From NCBI GenBank assembly GCA_003225055.1, contig QIAU01000192.1, forward strand, positions 1-43,070: a stretch of 43,070 bases of DNA, given 5' to 3'. The notes beneath the pieces are model-generated. The model did not search any database and was not told the origin of the DNA. It saw nothing but the letters and a program-made list of their open reading frames with translations. This DNA comes from Acidobacteriota bacterium (GTDB lineage Bacteria; Acidobacteriota; Terriglobia; Terriglobales; Acidobacteriaceae). Made by a program: the position numbers and the translations under genes. Positions 18,701-26,725 of the stretch are shown here, piece by piece. Each line of letters opens with the position of its first letter. Position 1 is the first letter of the stretch.

Positions 18701-19390
18701 CACCGCGTAGGTGCTAAGAAAAGCCGCAAAGTTGTTCATTCCGTCGGTCAGGAAGTAATTGCTGCGGTTGGTTGCGCCATTGATCGAGGGGAACGAGAAC
18801 GACGAGCCCTCTGCAATAGGGGCTGCAAAACCTCCGCTGCGTCCGCCCATGTTATTCTGCGAGACGCTGATCGGCGAGACGCCGGGCGTTAAGGAAAGCA
18901 ACTGCGTGAAATTGCGCCCGTTGAGCGGAAGGTCGTTCACCTGTTTGGTGGCGATGACCGTACCCAACTCCGCGGTGGAAGCCTGCAGTTGCTCGCTAGT
19001 GGCTTCCACACTTACGACTTCCGCCTGCGCACCGGGCGCCAGGGACACGTCAATGGTGGCGGTCTGGTTCACGGCAAGGACGAACTCAGAGACTTGTTTC
19101 GTGGTGAAGCTGGGCGCGGTTACCTTCAAGGTGTAGCGGCCGGGAGGGATATCTGTGAATACATAGTTGCCAACTCCGTTGCTGACTGTGTTTCGCTCCA
19201 CACCGGTGTCAGCGTTGCGCAGAACCACAGACGCATTTGGCAGGACGGCTCCGGTCGAGTCGCGAACTACGCCATTCAGGGACGCGCTCGAAAGCTGCCC
19301 GAACGCAGAGGTCGCTGACAGAACCAGCATGTAGCCTAAGAGAACAAGCAGATTTTGAAGTCTCAACCCAGGGCCTTGCGATGCTCGCAT
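15785..19390 (-). CDS. TonB-dependent outer-membrane receptor with N-terminal carboxypeptidase-regulatory-like domain
   Basis: I start at the ATG at 19390, with GGAGGA upstream and a signal peptide next (residues 1-31, ending 'SAFGQ'); the frame is open 81 nt further but without a good site. The 1201-residue protein has a beta-sandwich of the CarboxypepD_reg/CNA-B type (about 35-115), a plug with 'PLNGRNFTQLLSLTPG' and 'FFLTDGMNN'-like segments, and a 22-strand-type barrel ending in aromatic 'FGLRLVF'. This is the usual acidobacterial oligosaccharide receptor layout. With TonB/ExbBD, not in this window, it should import fuco- or galacto-oligosaccharides (inference from neighbours). It is divergent from the IclR regulator and has a well-formed promoter. 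Confidence 0.9.
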   Translation of the reverse strand: MRASQGPGLRLQNLLVLLGYMLVLSATSAFGQLSSASLNGVVRDSTGAVLPNASVVLRNADTGVERNTVSNGVGNYVFTDIPPGRYTLKVTAPSFTTKQVSEFVLAVNQTATIDVSLAPGAQAEVVSVEATSEQLQASTAELGTVIATKQVNDLPLNGRNFTQLLSLTPGVSPISVSQNNMGGRSGGFAAPIAEGSSFSFPSINGATNRSNYFLTDGMNNFAAFLSTYAVPPIIDAIQEFKVVSHADSAEFGSVLGGVVNVVTKSGSNQFHGSAWEYLRNDAFDSRDAFLLPGNKKPAFRQNQFGASIGGPLDLPTLRNNTFFYFAYQGFRYSQPISANILVPTATQLAGDFSALCTAGFTNGVCNNPAQQIYNPFTTARSSSSSSGFTRQPFANNIITSNLIDSRLVGFIQKVYPPAGAYNAATNSNAVDTDPNTQSQNEYNVRIDHTFGQKDSVWFRYSRIESTVVSPNNGNLPGLLKNDAIPGRNWGGNWVHTFSPSLQLQALYSRTKVSDNGVTKMKGVDATAVDQAAGFSPDFASNFSGTSGWLLPSLGLGNNLVSGGEIIQKTPQATDNHQFSLTLTKLKGSHTFTMGGSYITSVFSSPISYESLGFSSTQTNDTNGNGGHSLASLLLGVIDNANRRNVNEKTRLGGLVSGFFQDSWKATSSLTVNYGLRYDLTLIPPYGTIDTIGQQGGIETGDPNYTTGTYVLQYPPPPCSVRGVAPCIPSIMLDASGNAVACNPATQPCLPPGTLPPHVVVDPRGRISHNTYTNFGPHLGFAYRLGESMVLRGGAGVVYDNWAAVSQMSQNIEGDWPGIGQLIATSLNKPGTGTAPNGPPTVTAQNPFAGSGSAGIPAPTPFNSGGVNWFYDPNIKNAYAYQFNFGIQRQLNSTTTVTGSYVGSLTHRANIGGMYNTALTPSPAPNPQSRALFPYMIASFYDRSVGFADYHAFQMTLNKRFSSGLAYQVAYTFSKALDENDGWFGAEGKNVVDPYYPRASLSPAGYDLPHILTVNTVYQLPIGQGERFSTKSHAVDYVLGHWQVNGILTVRSGQRYSVTDGEDQANTGNTGWAGYEQANLVGDPNSGSCPSQNGLPGLPAHSRGCWFNISAFAKPKFGTYGNLRPDAFQAQRYWNIDFSIFRQFPLWNESRHLEFRAEAFNLFNTVIFGTPHSDINSPSNFGLVTSAANSARVMQFGLRLVF

Positions 19391-19737
19391 GGGAGTCCTC
19401 CGGCATCTTGTCATGCAAGAAATTGTTTCGGTTAGAAGCTTATTGACCCCGCGCTGGTCTTGCCCGGACACCCCACATCCAGGGAGGTGCCATTCTAGTT
19501 CCCCTCAGTGCCTGACCGAAAGCCATGCCGTTCGAGGCGCAAACTATGAATGCGGCGATTCACAACACGCGAGTCTTGCACGCCAGCGCGCCAATTCTAA
19601 GGTCGATTTGTCATCGGAGGCCCCAGAGCAGCTGGGCCACTGTTTCAAAATCCGAGCTGACGAAATCAACCCACCTGGACTAGGAAAATGCCCCAGAAAT
19701 CGAATACGGCACTCACCCACCGAAAAACATGCCGGCT

Positions 19738-19766
19738 CTTATATGCCACTTGCAGTTTCCTGTCAA
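19738..19766 (-). promoter_or_regulatory. Sigma-70 promoter of the TonB-dependent receptor
   Basis: On the minus strand, perfect TTGACA (19766-19761), a 17-bp spacer and TATAAG (19743-19738). The predicted start near 19731 gives a leader of about 340 nt before the ATG at 19390, in which I saw no clear riboswitch. Confidence 0.65.
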
Positions 19767-19770
19767 GAAA

Positions 19771-19800
19771 TTTCATCTATTTGACTACTATTTCATCTAT
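19771..19800. promoter_or_regulatory. Two direct TTTCATCTAT repeats, 20 bp apart, upstream of the receptor -35
   Basis: Exact 10-bp copies lie at 19771-19780 and 19791-19800. Start-to-start spacing is 20 bp, about two helical turns, so both face the same side of the DNA. Relative to the predicted start they centre near -45 and -65, classic activator positions. The IclR-family protein encoded next door is the obvious candidate to bind them (inference). Confidence 0.5.
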
Positions 19801-19943
19801 CGGTACTGGGTCGCAACGTAAATTTGCCTGCGAATTTGGGGGAATCGAGATTAATCTTCGCCTCAGTCCTGCAACAGCTTAATTCGGTTGTTGTTTGCAC
19901 TTAAGCACGCAAGACTGCTAGAGTTGTGGATCTAGAATGTTTG

Positions 19944-19958
19944 TTTCATTCATTGAAA
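19944..19958. promoter_or_regulatory. TTTCA-N5-TGAAA inverted repeat upstream of the IclR gene
   Basis: A perfect 5-bp inverted repeat with a 5-bp centre lies 117 bp upstream of the regulator's ATG. Its TTTCA half-site matches the start of the receptor-side direct repeats, suggesting that one protein reads both (inference). A 10-bp palindrome AGATTAATCT (19848-19857) also lies in this 684-bp divergent region, which otherwise shows no gene. Confidence 0.4.
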
Positions 19959-20074
19959 TACGTTCAGCGCTGGAGGCCATGTAGCCTCGGACGAATCCTT
20001 CTTTTTTTACTTGGACCCGGCTTTCGGAAAGCGGGTTGCGGAATGACGGTCGAAGGGCAAAAGGAATTTCAGTG

Positions 20075-20911
20075 ATGCGAAAGGCGCCTGGCTCAAACCA
20101 TACGGCGGTAGGCGTAATCACAAAAGTATTGAGGATTCTGGAAGCGATCCAGGGGTCCCCTTCCGGCTTGACCCTGAAAAACATCTGCGAAACCACTGCG
20201 ATCAACAAAAGCACGGCTCATCGCTTTCTCATGCATCTGGCGCATGAGGAATATCTCATCCGCACAGAATCGGGAGCCTACATGATTGGACCGAAGCTCT
20301 CGCAAATGACTACCCGACCGAACCAGTGGGACACCCTTCTGGCGGTGGCGCGGCCCATCCTTTGGGACCTGTGGAAGTCGACCGCAGAGACCGTAAATCT
20401 CGCCGCTCTCGACCAGGGGACGGTGCTCTACATTGAAGTATTTGAAAGTCCGCACGAATTTCGGTTGTCCTCGAAAGTGGGAGCGCGTCGTCCTCTGCAC
20501 GTAACTGCATTAGGAAAGGCGCTCACGGCATTCTTGCCGGCCAAAGAGCAAGAGAGGATTTTGGGCGAGTTGAAGTTTGAGCCAGCGACGCCGAACAGCA
20601 TCATGAACCTTGCAGAGTTTCGGCACGAACTTGAACAAGTGTGCCAGCAGGGTTATGCGATTGACGATGAGGAAGTCGTCCTGGGAGCACGCTGTCTCGG
20701 GGCACCAGTTTTTGGTTCCGAGCGTGTTCCGATCGCTGCGGTTAGCATCTCAGGGCCGGTGACCAGAATCAGCCTGGAGTCAGTTCCTGTGCTGGCTGGA
20801 ACCCTGGTCACGGCCGCTCGCTCTATCTCAGCTGCGTTGGGCTTTTCATCCCTTGAGTCCGCTCCACTTGATGAGAATGTGCGGGCAAAACGAACCTCCG
20901 TTCTGGCTTAA
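20075..20911 (+). CDS. IclR-family transcriptional regulator
   Basis: 278 residues from the ATG at 20075, with AAGGA 9 nt upstream; a GTG at 20072 and a TTG at 20036 are alternatives. The N-terminal winged helix-turn-helix spans about residues 12-75 ('VITKVLRILEAI', 'GLTLKNICETTAINKSTAHR'). The C-terminal effector-binding domain follows, with the 'GARCLGAPVFG' and 'PIAAVSISGP' strands. IclR proteins are tetrameric sugar- or acid-sensing repressors or activators. It is divergent from the TonB-dependent receptor and adjoins the fucose genes. A role in sensing a fucose-pathway intermediate such as 2-keto-3-deoxy-L-fuconate is plausible but inferred. Confidence 0.9.
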   Translation: MRKAPGSNHTAVGVITKVLRILEAIQGSPSGLTLKNICETTAINKSTAHRFLMHLAHEEYLIRTESGAYMIGPKLSQMTTRPNQWDTLLAVARPILWDLWKSTAETVNLAALDQGTVLYIEVFESPHEFRLSSKVGARRPLHVTALGKALTAFLPAKEQERILGELKFEPATPNSIMNLAEFRHELEQVCQQGYAIDDEEVVLGARCLGAPVFGSERVPIAAVSISGPVTRISLESVPVLAGTLVTAARSISAALGFSSLESAPLDENVRAKRTSVLA

Positions 20912-21220
20912 ATTGACCTCCTACCGAGAGGGCGTTTCATCGCTCGAAGGTGCATCGCACAGTTGTTTCCTACTGGCGCCACTCCGCCGCCCGTCGCCCT
21001 CGATGTTCCCACACCGTTTGGCTGTTGGTGCAGCAATTTGATCACTCCGGTGTTCCTCCTTTGCCGGCCGTGCTGCCCCTGACAAGAGTGATCTTGTAGA
21101 ACGCACCCGCAAAGTTGCAGCCACAAAATTATTGCTTACGAGCGACTACTTTGCGACCGAAAAGTAGCCTACCTAGTTTGCTTGCTGCGCGCGGCGATCC
21201 GGAGGAAAATTATCCACCGT
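20912..21220. other. 309-bp intergenic region with an inverted repeat
   Basis: No gene is convincing here. At 21082-21097 ACAAGA-GTGA-TCTTGT forms a perfect 6-bp inverted repeat with a 4-bp centre, a possible operator for the downstream cytochrome operon. An A/T-rich block (21120-21135) could contain its -10. Confidence 0.35.
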
Positions 21221-23062
21221 ATGGCGACGCACGAGGCGGAAACGGGAGGACGAACGAGCAATCGCGGCGGCAGAACCTATCTGCTACGATCCTCCGCCGT
21301 TCGCTGCTGCCTGATGTCGTTTCTCGCGCTGGCCCCGATTTTTGCCGCCAGCTCAGGTTTGTGCGCAGAAGTGGCGCGCCACTTGGGGCTGACGGATGAG
21401 TCCAAATCGCGTGATGCTGAGTATGTGGGTTCGGCGGCGTGCGCCGGATGTCACAAGGACGTTTACAAAAAGTATCTGCAAACCGGGATGGGACGGTCCA
21501 TGTCAGGGATCACGCCGGAGTGGCTGAAAAAGCATGAGACCTTCGGCACCGTCGAAGACAAAAACAATAATTTACAGTTGGATGTTTATGCGCGAGACGG
21601 AAACCTTTATCAGTCGGTGCGCGAAGCGGTCCCTGACGGGCCGGAGGGTTTCCGTGACACTCGCAAGCTGGAATGGATTATCGGGGCCGGCGAGAACGGT
21701 TTTGGCGGGCTCGTCCGGGAAGGCGACTACGTGTTCCAAGCGCCTCTCTCGTTCTACTCCAAGGCCCAGCGCTGGGAGTTGTCGCCGGGGTACGAATCTG
21801 GGAATTTGGGCTTCAATCGCCCCATCTTGTCCGGCTGTATCTCATGCCATAGCGGCCGACCCAACGCCATACCTGAGGGCAACGGGCGCTTCCTAGATCC
21901 GCCGTTTTCTGAACTCGCCATCGGTTGTGAGAACTGCCATGGTCCTGGGCTATCGCATGTGCTCACTGCCCAGATGGGGTCGGACAGTTACCCAGGGCAC
22001 GATTCTTCGATCGTCAACCCCGCATTACTCGCGCCGGCGCTGGCGGACAACATCTGCATGTCTTGCCACCAAACAGGTGATGTGCGGGTACTGCAACCCG
22101 GCAAGGATTACCGAGACTTCCGGCCGGGGACTCCGCTCGATGACACCATGGCAATCTTGATGGTTCCTCCCAAACGCGAATCGCCGCCGCAGTCGGACTT
22201 GCTTGAGCACTTCTACTCGATGACTCTGAGCAAATGCTATCGAGCTAGCGGGGAACGGCTGAGTTGCATCAGCTGCCATGACCCCCACGTGGAACCCAGC
22301 CGGGAAGAGGCGTCAGAATATTTCAAAAAGAAATGCTTGACCTGCCATACGGAAACAAGCTGCACGCTGGCTCCAAAGGTCCGGGAGCACCAGCATCCAC
22401 CGGATGATTGCGCGGGCTGCCACATGAAGAAACGGGACGTACGGGAGATTTCGCACTCCAGCATTACCAATCACCGCATTCTGGTCCGCCCCGATGAGCC
22501 GTTCCCCGAGATCGCATTTCAGCAGACGACAGTCGCGTTACCAGATTTGATTCATCTAAATCCGGCACCGGGTAGAAAACGGGTGCCTCCGCCTGCGCTG
22601 GCGCTCTTGCAGGCGTACGGCGAATTAATCGAAAGACATCCGGAGTACATGAATCGTTACTTTGCCGTTCTCCATGATTTGGAGCGCACCGCTCCTGAGA
22701 ATCCTCTCGTGCAGGCTGCGATTGGAAACCGGGAACTGCATGCGGGGAGATACCAGGAAGCAGTTGCACATCTCGAACGAGCGCTGGACACCGGCAGGCC
22801 GAAGACCATCCTGTACACTGACCTGGCCGATGCTCTGATCAAACTCGACCACAACAGAGAGGCGGTCACGGTTCTAAGAAGAGCAACTGAGGTTGATCCT
22901 TTTAATGCAGCACTGCGAAAGACGCTGATCGTTCAGCTGATCCAGCTGAAAGACTACACGAACGCAAAGATGGAAATGGAATACTACGTGAAGCGCTTTC
23001 CTGAGGATTCGTTCATGCGGCAGATGTTGGCCCGGGCCCAGCGAGCGGGGCGGTCACAATGA
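21221..23062 (+). CDS. Seven-heme c-type cytochrome with C-terminal TPR repeats
   Basis: I use the ATG at 21221; GGAGGA lies 14 nt upstream, rather far, and the frame opens at a TTG (21182). The 613-residue protein has an uncleaved-looking basic N-terminus and a hydrophobic export segment (about 31-49). Seven CxxCH heme sites start at Cys74, 206, 236, 279, 349, 372 and 397, with spacing like cytochrome c554-type domains. TPR-like helix pairs follow from about 450 to the end ('GRYQEAVAHLERALDTGRP'). It should be an exported electron carrier whose TPR tail binds a protein partner. It is the first gene of a four-gene plus-strand operon, 28 bp before the next start. Confidence 0.85.
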   Translation: MATHEAETGGRTSNRGGRTYLLRSSAVRCCLMSFLALAPIFAASSGLCAEVARHLGLTDESKSRDAEYVGSAACAGCHKDVYKKYLQTGMGRSMSGITPEWLKKHETFGTVEDKNNNLQLDVYARDGNLYQSVREAVPDGPEGFRDTRKLEWIIGAGENGFGGLVREGDYVFQAPLSFYSKAQRWELSPGYESGNLGFNRPILSGCISCHSGRPNAIPEGNGRFLDPPFSELAIGCENCHGPGLSHVLTAQMGSDSYPGHDSSIVNPALLAPALADNICMSCHQTGDVRVLQPGKDYRDFRPGTPLDDTMAILMVPPKRESPPQSDLLEHFYSMTLSKCYRASGERLSCISCHDPHVEPSREEASEYFKKKCLTCHTETSCTLAPKVREHQHPPDDCAGCHMKKRDVREISHSSITNHRILVRPDEPFPEIAFQQTTVALPDLIHLNPAPGRKRVPPPALALLQAYGELIERHPEYMNRYFAVLHDLERTAPENPLVQAAIGNRELHAGRYQEAVAHLERALDTGRPKTILYTDLADALIKLDHNREAVTVLRRATEVDPFNAALRKTLIVQLIQLKDYTNAKMEMEYYVKRFPEDSFMRQMLARAQRAGRSQ

Positions 23063-23090
23063 AAGGTTCCCGGGCGGGATATTCCCAGGC

Positions 23091-24770
23091 ATGAGGTTGG
23101 TTGTGGCGGTCACGCTGGCACTGGCATTAGCGGTCAGTTCCTTCCCGATACAGGCAGCAGAGCCCTCGCACATTCAATTCGAGAACCGCCAGAAACGGTC
23201 GGGGGTCTGGTTCGTTCTGGACAACGGCACGCTCCCTGATAAGCCGATGATCGACGGCATCCCGGGTGGAGTTGCCCTGCTCGACTACGATGACGACGGC
23301 TATCTCGATATCTTCTTCACCAATGGAGCCCGCCTCCCCGAACTCGTGAAAGATGGGCCGAATTTTTACAATCGCTTATACCATAACAACCACGACGGCA
23401 CATTTACCGACGTTACCGACCCTGCCGGGGTTCGTGGCGAGGGCTACAGCATTGGCGCTGCCGCGGCCGACTATGACAATGACGGGCGAACCGACATTTA
23501 TGTTACCGGGTTCAACCGCAACATCCTTTATCACAACAACGGCGACGGCACCTTTACCGATGTCACCGCCAAAGCCGGAGTTGCCGGGCTTTCCCCGACG
23601 GGGCAAAAGCTCTGGGGCGTGTCGGCGGCGTGGGTGGACTATGATAATGACGGCAAACTTGACCTCTTCGTGAGCAACTATCTGGACTGGTCGTTTGCAA
23701 CTTCGCGAGTCTGCGGAGCTCCCGGCAAGCGCCTCTCCTGTTCGCCGACCTTTTACAAAGGCGAACCCAATATCCTGTATCACAACAACGGCGATGGCAC
23801 CTTCACCGACGTCTCGGAAGTGATGGGAATTTCCGCGCACATTGGAAAGGGTATGGGAGTGGCCATCGCAGATTACAACGGTGACGGATGGATGGACGTA
23901 TTCGTCGCCAACGACAACGACCGGAATTTCTTGTTCAAAAATCGCGCGGGCCACGGATTCGACGAGGTTGGCGTCGAAGCCTTCGTCGCCTACACGGAAA
24001 ATGGCGTGCCGGTGTCCAGCATGGGCGTGGACTTTCGGGACTGGATGAATGACGGCTGGCCGAGTTTGTTCGTGACCGCCCTCGGAGGAGAGACCTTTCC
24101 GCTGTTTCGCAGCGAGGGCAACGGCTTCTTCAGCGCTGACACCTATGCCGCGGGCATCGGTTTTCGCAGCTTCAAGATGAGCGGCTGGGGCGCCGGTATT
24201 CAGGACTTTGACAACGATGGGTACAAGGATCTGTTCAGCGCCAATTCCCATGTCAGTGAAAACGCCGATGTCGATCCCCAACAACATTACCGACAGGCGA
24301 ACGCCGTTTTTCGAAATCTGCGCCAGGGGACTTTCCGCGATGTAACTGACGAGGCAGGCGCCGGCATCGAGATTCGCGCGGCACATCGAGGTTGCGCGTT
24401 CGGGGATCTCAATAATGACGGCAAGATTGACGTGGTCGTGTCCGCCATTGGCAGCCCAGCGGAACTGCTCTACAACACGTCCCCGGACAACAATCATTGG
24501 ATTCTCATCCAGACCGTGGGTGTTGAAAGCAATCGCGACGGAATCGGTACGCGTATCAAGCTGACGGGAGCGTCCGGTTTCGTGCAGTACAACCACGTCA
24601 CTACCGCGGGAAGCTATGCCAGTTCGTCCGACCCACGTGTCCATTTCGGTCTCGGTACAGACACGACCATCAAAGAAATCGAATTAAAATGGCCGAGCGG
24701 GACGGTGCAGGTGTTGCGAAACGTCAAAGCCGACCAGATCCTCAAGATCATTGAGGAGCCAAAGCCATGA
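23091..24770 (+). CDS. CRTAC1-type FG-GAP/ASPIC-UnbV secreted protein (module A, first copy)
   Basis: 559 residues with a clear signal peptide (1-23, ending 'IQAA'). Repeated calcium-binding loops of the form D-x-D-x-D-G follow: 'DYDDDGYLDIFF', 'DYDNDGRTDIYV', 'DYDNDGKLDLFV', 'DYNGDGWMDVFV', 'DFDNDGYKDLF' and 'DLNNDGKIDVVV'. These indicate an integrin-alpha-like beta-propeller. The last 80 residues are an ASPIC/UnbV domain ('SNRDGIGTRIKL', 'TTAGSYASSSDPRVHFGLG', 'WPSG'). The family is named for human cartilage acidic protein and the enediyne-cluster gene unbV; its biochemical role is unknown. It overlaps the TPR gene by ATGA, suggesting translational coupling. Confidence 0.9.
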   Translation: MRLVVAVTLALALAVSSFPIQAAEPSHIQFENRQKRSGVWFVLDNGTLPDKPMIDGIPGGVALLDYDDDGYLDIFFTNGARLPELVKDGPNFYNRLYHNNHDGTFTDVTDPAGVRGEGYSIGAAAADYDNDGRTDIYVTGFNRNILYHNNGDGTFTDVTAKAGVAGLSPTGQKLWGVSAAWVDYDNDGKLDLFVSNYLDWSFATSRVCGAPGKRLSCSPTFYKGEPNILYHNNGDGTFTDVSEVMGISAHIGKGMGVAIADYNGDGWMDVFVANDNDRNFLFKNRAGHGFDEVGVEAFVAYTENGVPVSSMGVDFRDWMNDGWPSLFVTALGGETFPLFRSEGNGFFSADTYAAGIGFRSFKMSGWGAGIQDFDNDGYKDLFSANSHVSENADVDPQQHYRQANAVFRNLRQGTFRDVTDEAGAGIEIRAAHRGCAFGDLNNDGKIDVVVSAIGSPAELLYNTSPDNNHWILIQTVGVESNRDGIGTRIKLTGASGFVQYNHVTTAGSYASSSDPRVHFGLGTDTTIKEIELKWPSGTVQVLRNVKADQILKIIEEPKP

Positions 24771-26725
24771 GGGAGGTCGTTGTCTCTGTCCTATTTGCCC
24801 TGGCCAGTGCGTGGCCGGCCTTTCCCGAGCCGTGTTCTGGCGCTCAACCGCAGCTGGCGCGCATTTCCGCCGATCTCACGCTCGGCAATGTCAGCGCCGC
24901 CGAAGCCAGGCTTCAGCCCATAGCCGCTTCTCATCCCGATTGTCCGGAAGTTCTGCTGGCCCGAGCCCGCATCGAGGAGGCTAAAGGAAATGTGGAAGCA
25001 GCCGCCAATTTGTATGTGCAATACACCGATCTGAAGCCGCAAGACTCGAGAGGATTTGCCTACTTTGGCCGCCTTTTCCTTGATCAGCACGATTATGCCC
25101 GGGCCGACGCTCTGTCGGCAGCTGCCATGGAGAAGAATGCCGACGACCCCGCGGCGTTGGGATTACGCGGCCAGCTTCTTGCCATGAAAGGCCAGCGGCA
25201 GGAGGGGCAGAGGTTGCTGGAGAAAGCGTGCGGGCTCGATCCCAACGATCCGGAAGCGCAATATCAGCTGGGAGTGATTTTCGACCGGGACAAGAATCCG
25301 ACGATGGCGGTGGAGCACTTCCGGCGCGCTACCGCGCTGACTCCGAACGATGCTCGTGGGTGGGATTATCTTGCCCTCAATCTTGAACCGCTGGGGGAGC
25401 TAGATGCAGCCGAGCAAGCCTATCGCAAAGGACTTAGCGTTAACCAGCACGGGAGCCTTTTCGACGGCTTTTTGGACTATAACTACGGGCGGTTTCTAGC
25501 CAAGCGCAATCAGCTTGTGGCCGCTAAGCAACATCTCGATCGCGCCACTGAGATGGCGCCTCAAGTGAGAGCCGTATGGTATGAACGCGCCAAGCTGAAT
25601 TTGCGCTTGAAGAACTATCAGCAGGCACGGGCCGACGCGGAGAAGGCGGCCAGCACTCTAGACTCGGCCCACGTCATCCTCGATCTGCAGATTTATGCCT
25701 TGCTGGGGCAAGTGTATGCCCGATTGGGAGACACGGAACGGGCCAGGAAATACGCCGAATTGACTCGCCAGACTCCACCGCCGGTTCGCGGGGAACAGCG
25801 ATAGATGCATCTTCGAAAATGGACCGCCGATCTTTCCTGCTGAGGCTGCTAGCGACCATTCCCGCCGTCAAGCGGTTGGCTGGAACGTTGCCGACGCAGG
25901 CGACCCCGCCACTGTTCGAAGACGTCACGGCAAGATCCGGCATTCGTTTCAAACATGCGGCCAGCCGGACCAGTCAAAAATATCTTCCTGAGTCGATGGG
26001 CGCCGGCGTTGCCATGTTCGACTACGACAATGACGGGTGGCTCGATCTGTTTTTCGTCAATGGGGCGCGAATCCCGGACCCGATGCCGCGCGGTGCTTCG
26101 CCCGACAAGTCCGACCCTCGCTTCTGGAACCGTCTTTATCGTAACAATCACGATGGTACGTTCCGCGACGTGACTGAGGCTGCCGGCCTCGAAGGGCGCC
26201 TCTACGGGATGGGAGTGGCAACCGGCGACTATGACAACGATGGCAACGTTGATCTGTTAGTGACCAACCTGGGTGGAAACATTCTCTATCACAATAACGG
26301 CGACGGCACCTTTACCGACGTTACTGCAAAGGCCGGCGTGGGCGGCAGCGGTTGGTGCACGGGCGCGTGTTTTGTCGACTATGATCGCGACGGCCGCCTC
26401 GATCTGATCGTTACCCGTTACCTGGAATGGGACTTCAGCTCCAACGTTTTTTGCGGCGAGCACAAGCCCGGCTATCGCGCTTACTGCCATCCCGACCAAT
26501 TCAACGCTATTTCTTACCTTGTTTTTCATAACAACGGCGATGGCACCTTCACGGACGTATCGAAGAAGTGCGGGCTTGCGGGCTCGCCGGGCAAGGCTCT
26601 GGGTGTCGCCATCCATGATTTTGACGCCGACGGCTGGCCCGATGTTTTCGTCGCCAACGACTCGGTAGCGGAGCAACTCTTCCACAACAATCACGACGGC
26701 ACGTTCTCAGAAGTCGCTCTGCTGG
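23385..26725 (+). repeat. Dispersed DNA repeats encoding the 'HNNGDGTFTDV' propeller loop
   Basis: Near-identical segments built around AACGGCGACGGCACC recur at about 23385, 23530, 23780, 26290, 26525 and 26685 in the two CRTAC1 genes; a weaker one lies near 26145. The repeats encode N-(N/H)-x-D-G-T-F-x-D-V loops. Similarity at the nucleotide level could allow slippage or gene conversion. Confidence 0.6.
24767..25804 (+). CDS. Exported TPR protein
   Basis: 345 residues. Its ATG overlaps the stop of the preceding gene (24767-24770). A signal peptide covers about residues 1-26. The rest is a run of TPR-like helix pairs from about 30 to 340, with typical 'NDPEAQYQLGVIFDRDKNP' and 'PNDARGWDYLALNLEPLGE' segments. 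There is no catalytic motif. TPR solenoids are protein-binding scaffolds. Being coupled to a CRTAC1 gene on each side, it probably assembles those proteins or docks them to the multiheme cytochrome in the periplasm (inference). Confidence 0.85.
   Translation: MREVVVSVLFALASAWPAFPEPCSGAQPQLARISADLTLGNVSAAEARLQPIAASHPDCPEVLLARARIEEAKGNVEAAANLYVQYTDLKPQDSRGFAYFGRLFLDQHDYARADALSAAAMEKNADDPAALGLRGQLLAMKGQRQEGQRLLEKACGLDPNDPEAQYQLGVIFDRDKNPTMAVEHFRRATALTPNDARGWDYLALNLEPLGELDAAEQAYRKGLSVNQHGSLFDGFLDYNYGRFLAKRNQLVAAKQHLDRATEMAPQVRAVWYERAKLNLRLKNYQQARADAEKAASTLDSAHVILDLQIYALLGQVYARLGDTERARKYAELTRQTPPPVRGEQR

Noticed and set aside
23376-24644. 422-codon open frame antisense to the first CRTAC1 gene
   Set aside because: It mirrors the Asp/Gly-rich propeller codons, giving a Val/Ala-rich product with no domain or ribosome-binding site; a shadow of the sense gene.
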